Shown here: positions 6,977-7,519 of the stretch, piece after piece | Position numbering within the stretch: the stretch's first letter is position 1 | Layout: every line of letters begins with the position of its first letter | Origin: Chlamydiota bacterium | GTDB lineage: Bacteria > Chlamydiota > Chlamydiia > Chlamydiales > Waddliaceae | Assembly (NCBI GenBank): GCA_011065005.1 | Contig: JAAKFP010000116.1 | Span: forward strand, 1 to 7,519 | Reading direction: 5' to 3' | DNA length: 7,519 nucleotides | The notes under the pieces: model-generated | Told to the model about the DNA's origin: nothing | What the model saw: the letters and a program-made list of their open reading frames with translations, nothing else | Database searches by the model: none | Position numbers and translations under genes: made by a program

Positions 6977-7063
6977 AACACAGAGAACCAGAGACACAGA
7001 GAAGAAAGAGAATAAAATCTTTTTTTATTCTCTTTCTTCTCTGTGTCTCTGGTTCTCTGTGTT
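6977..7063. repeat. Hairpin repeat C: perfect 41-bp inverted repeat after mnmA
   Basis: Arms 6977-7017 and 7023-7063 are perfectly complementary over 41 bp with a 5-nt loop. The right arm has CTCTG at 7039, 7047 and 7055, exactly 8 bp apart. Starting 9 nt past the mnmA stop, it is well placed to define the 3' end of the transcript and protect it from exonucleases. The T-run (7020-7026) lies at the apex, and the stem is followed by CACCTTTCCCC rather than a T-tract, so it is not a normal intrinsic terminator. Unlike repeats A and B it has no mismatches, suggesting recent formation, recent movement or correction between arms. Confidence 0.9.
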
Positions 7064-7093
7064 CACCTTTCCCCTTTCGACTGCATAAACTTT

Positions 7094-7261
7094 TTAGCTC
7101 ATGAGGCGTCGTTGTCAAGCTTGGCTGAGAGGCTGTCGCGTGATCACAGTTTTCTCAGCCGATTGCGAAGTAAGGCACAGTCCGACAGCAGGTTGACCCA
7201 GGCCGCCGACGAACTGTGTAACCGTCTAGTCGCCATAGCTACAAGAGCGCTTAGACAATGA
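7094..7261 (+). pseudogene. Probable C-terminal remnant of a REP-associated (Y1/IS200-like) transposase
   Basis: The frame ending in TGA at 7259-7261 encodes about 55 residues that look like real protein. A helix-turn-helix-like stretch, LAERLSRDHSFLSRL, is followed by a charged helix with QAADELCNRL. From memory this resembles the DnaA-type helix-turn-helix at the C-terminus of many RAYT transposases, with the pattern La.rL.RD.s.lSrl followed by a DpeL-like helix. No catalytic HUH or tyrosine motif is present, and the sequence upstream is hairpin C, so the rest of the gene is missing; the left boundary is approximate. GC is visibly higher than in the neighbouring hairpin. The GTCCCC repeats just downstream fit this reading. 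Alternatively it is a chance open frame in a structured non-coding region. Confidence 0.42.
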
Positions 7262-7335
7262 CGGGACGCCTTTAGCGTTTCTCCGGTTCCATACACACCT
7301 CCACTTACGGCTCTTGTCAAGTTATGCACAATGCA

Positions 7336-7396
7336 CCAACGTCCCCTTTTACCAACGTCCCCTTTTAGCGTCCCCTTTTACCAACGTCCCCTTTTA
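7336..7396. repeat. Tandem GTCCCCTTTTA repeats (four units)
   Basis: Three identical 16-bp units, CCAACGTCCCCTTTTA, lie at 7336-7351, 7352-7367 and 7381-7396. The third of the four positions (7368-7380) is a 13-bp variant beginning GCG instead of CCAACG. Read on the other strand the unit is TAAAAGGGGACGTTGG. I associate GGGGACG(TT) words of this sort with REP/RAYT loci in several phyla, which is recollection rather than a search result. The window ends in CGTCCC (7514-7519), possibly the start of another copy. The 74 bp just before the array (7262-7335) hold only a short ATGCAC duplication (7324, 7331) and no gene. Confidence 0.85.
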
Positions 7397-7415
7397 TTGA
7401 GCTATGGGCTTTAAG

Positions 7416-7433
7416 GGTTCCCGTTAGGGGACC
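7416..7433. repeat. Small GGTTCCC/GGGGACC hairpin beside the tandem array
   Basis: GGTTCCC (7416-7422) pairs with GGGGACC (7427-7433) around GTTA, seven pairs including one G-T. GGGGAC is the reverse complement of the GTCCCC word in the adjacent tandem units, so this arm may be an inverted copy of the same repeat. It fits a REP-type hairpin. Confidence 0.5.
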
Positions 7434-7442
7434 AAGCAAGAT

Positions 7443-7494
7443 AGCCCCGTCCTAGTGCGAGGGAGCTTGCGACCGAGACACGTTGGGCGGGGTT
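7443..7494 (+). repeat. GC-rich two-stem palindrome ending in TTTT (REP-like or terminator-like)
   Basis: CCCCGTCC (7445-7452) pairs with GGGCGGGG (7485-7492) over eight positions including one G-T. Enclosed is a second stem, GCGAG (7457-7461) with CTTGC (7466-7470), closed by GGAG. TTTT follows at 7493-7496, so a rightward transcript would meet a terminator-like structure. The nested shape and GC-richness are typical of REP-type elements. No gene for it to terminate is seen except the remnant ending at 7261. Confidence 0.45.
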
Positions 7495-7519
7495 TTGGAT
7501 TGATATGATATTTCGTCCC

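Noticed and set aside
6675..7088. 137-residue rightward frame overlapping the mnmA 3' end and hairpin C
   Set aside because: It is out of frame with mnmA, and its C-terminal part is just translated hairpin repeat.
7105..7270. Several short complementary pairs (GGCTGAGA/TCTCAGCC at 7123/7153, GCTGTCG/CGACAGC at 7132/7183, CACAGTT/AACTGTG at 7145/7212, and GTGATCAC at 7140) suggesting a structured RNA
   Set aside because: Some of the stems compete for the same bases, they match no RNA family I recognise, and the same stretch reads as a plausible transposase tail. Covariation would be needed to revive the idea.
7144..7329. 61-residue open frame on the minus strand
   Set aside because: Its sequence has no recognisable motif, no Shine-Dalgarno, and it is antisense to the better-supported remnant frame.
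7443..7500. Possible tRNA-like fold from the paired CCCCGTCC/GGGCGGGG ends
   Set aside because: There is no T-arm consensus (GGTTCRA), no 7-bp anticodon arm layout and the interior forms only one small stem; a REP-like palindrome explains it better.
84..7519. A defence system, toxin-antitoxin pair or other novel multi-gene system
   Set aside because: All five intact genes belong to well-known metabolic or housekeeping families and no unexplained gene of useful length remains; the unusual content is in the non-coding repeats.

Overview
The window carries five complete protein genes in two divergent groups. Reading left are an integral-membrane M48 metalloprotease and, overlapping its 3' end, an M20 dipeptidase. 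Reading right are an M19 (renal-type) dipeptidase, a DAACS/SDF-family dicarboxylate or amino-acid:cation symporter, and mnmA (tRNA-Uridine 2-sulfurtransferase). The right end holds no intact gene, only what looks like the remains of a REP/RAYT-type element: a short transposase-like C-terminal fragment, GTCCCCTTTTA tandem repeats and GC-rich palindromes.

The source is a bacterium. The style of the MnmA and M48 proteins, the frequent lack of strong Shine-Dalgarno sequences, moderate GC (mid-40s per cent by eye) and the peptide and amino-acid scavenging content together suggest an environmental member of the Chlamydiota (Waddlia/Parachlamydia/Estrella type). This is an inference from memory of the families and could not be tested here.

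Layout: 1-70, hairpin repeat A, running off the left edge. 84-3235, M48 then M20 on the minus strand, with a plausible promoter (3272-3300), a strong Shine-Dalgarno and a TTG start. 3236-3564, a 329-bp divergent intergenic region filled mainly by inverted repeat B with a second palindrome nested inside it. 3565-5821, M19 then symporter, 10 nt apart and probably one transcript. 5822-5875, AT-rich gap with a weak promoter-like sequence. 5876-6967, mnmA. 6977-7063, hairpin repeat C, a perfect 41-bp inverted repeat. 7094-7261, probable transposase remnant. 7262-7335, nothing recognised. 7336-7519, tandem repeats and two GC-rich hairpins, ending in CGTCCC at the window edge.

Functionally, two unrelated dipeptidases (M20 and M19), a membrane protease and an amino-acid/dicarboxylate symporter suggest import and breakdown of peptides and amino acids, as expected of a host-dependent bacterium; mnmA is housekeeping. 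The most unusual signals are not in the genes. Three hairpins are each built from three copies of an (A/C)TCTG word, spaced at exactly 9, 10 and 8 bp respectively. There is also the decayed REP/RAYT-like tail. Among the proteins, the symporter stands out because two acidic positions used for sodium binding in well-studied homologues are not acidic.
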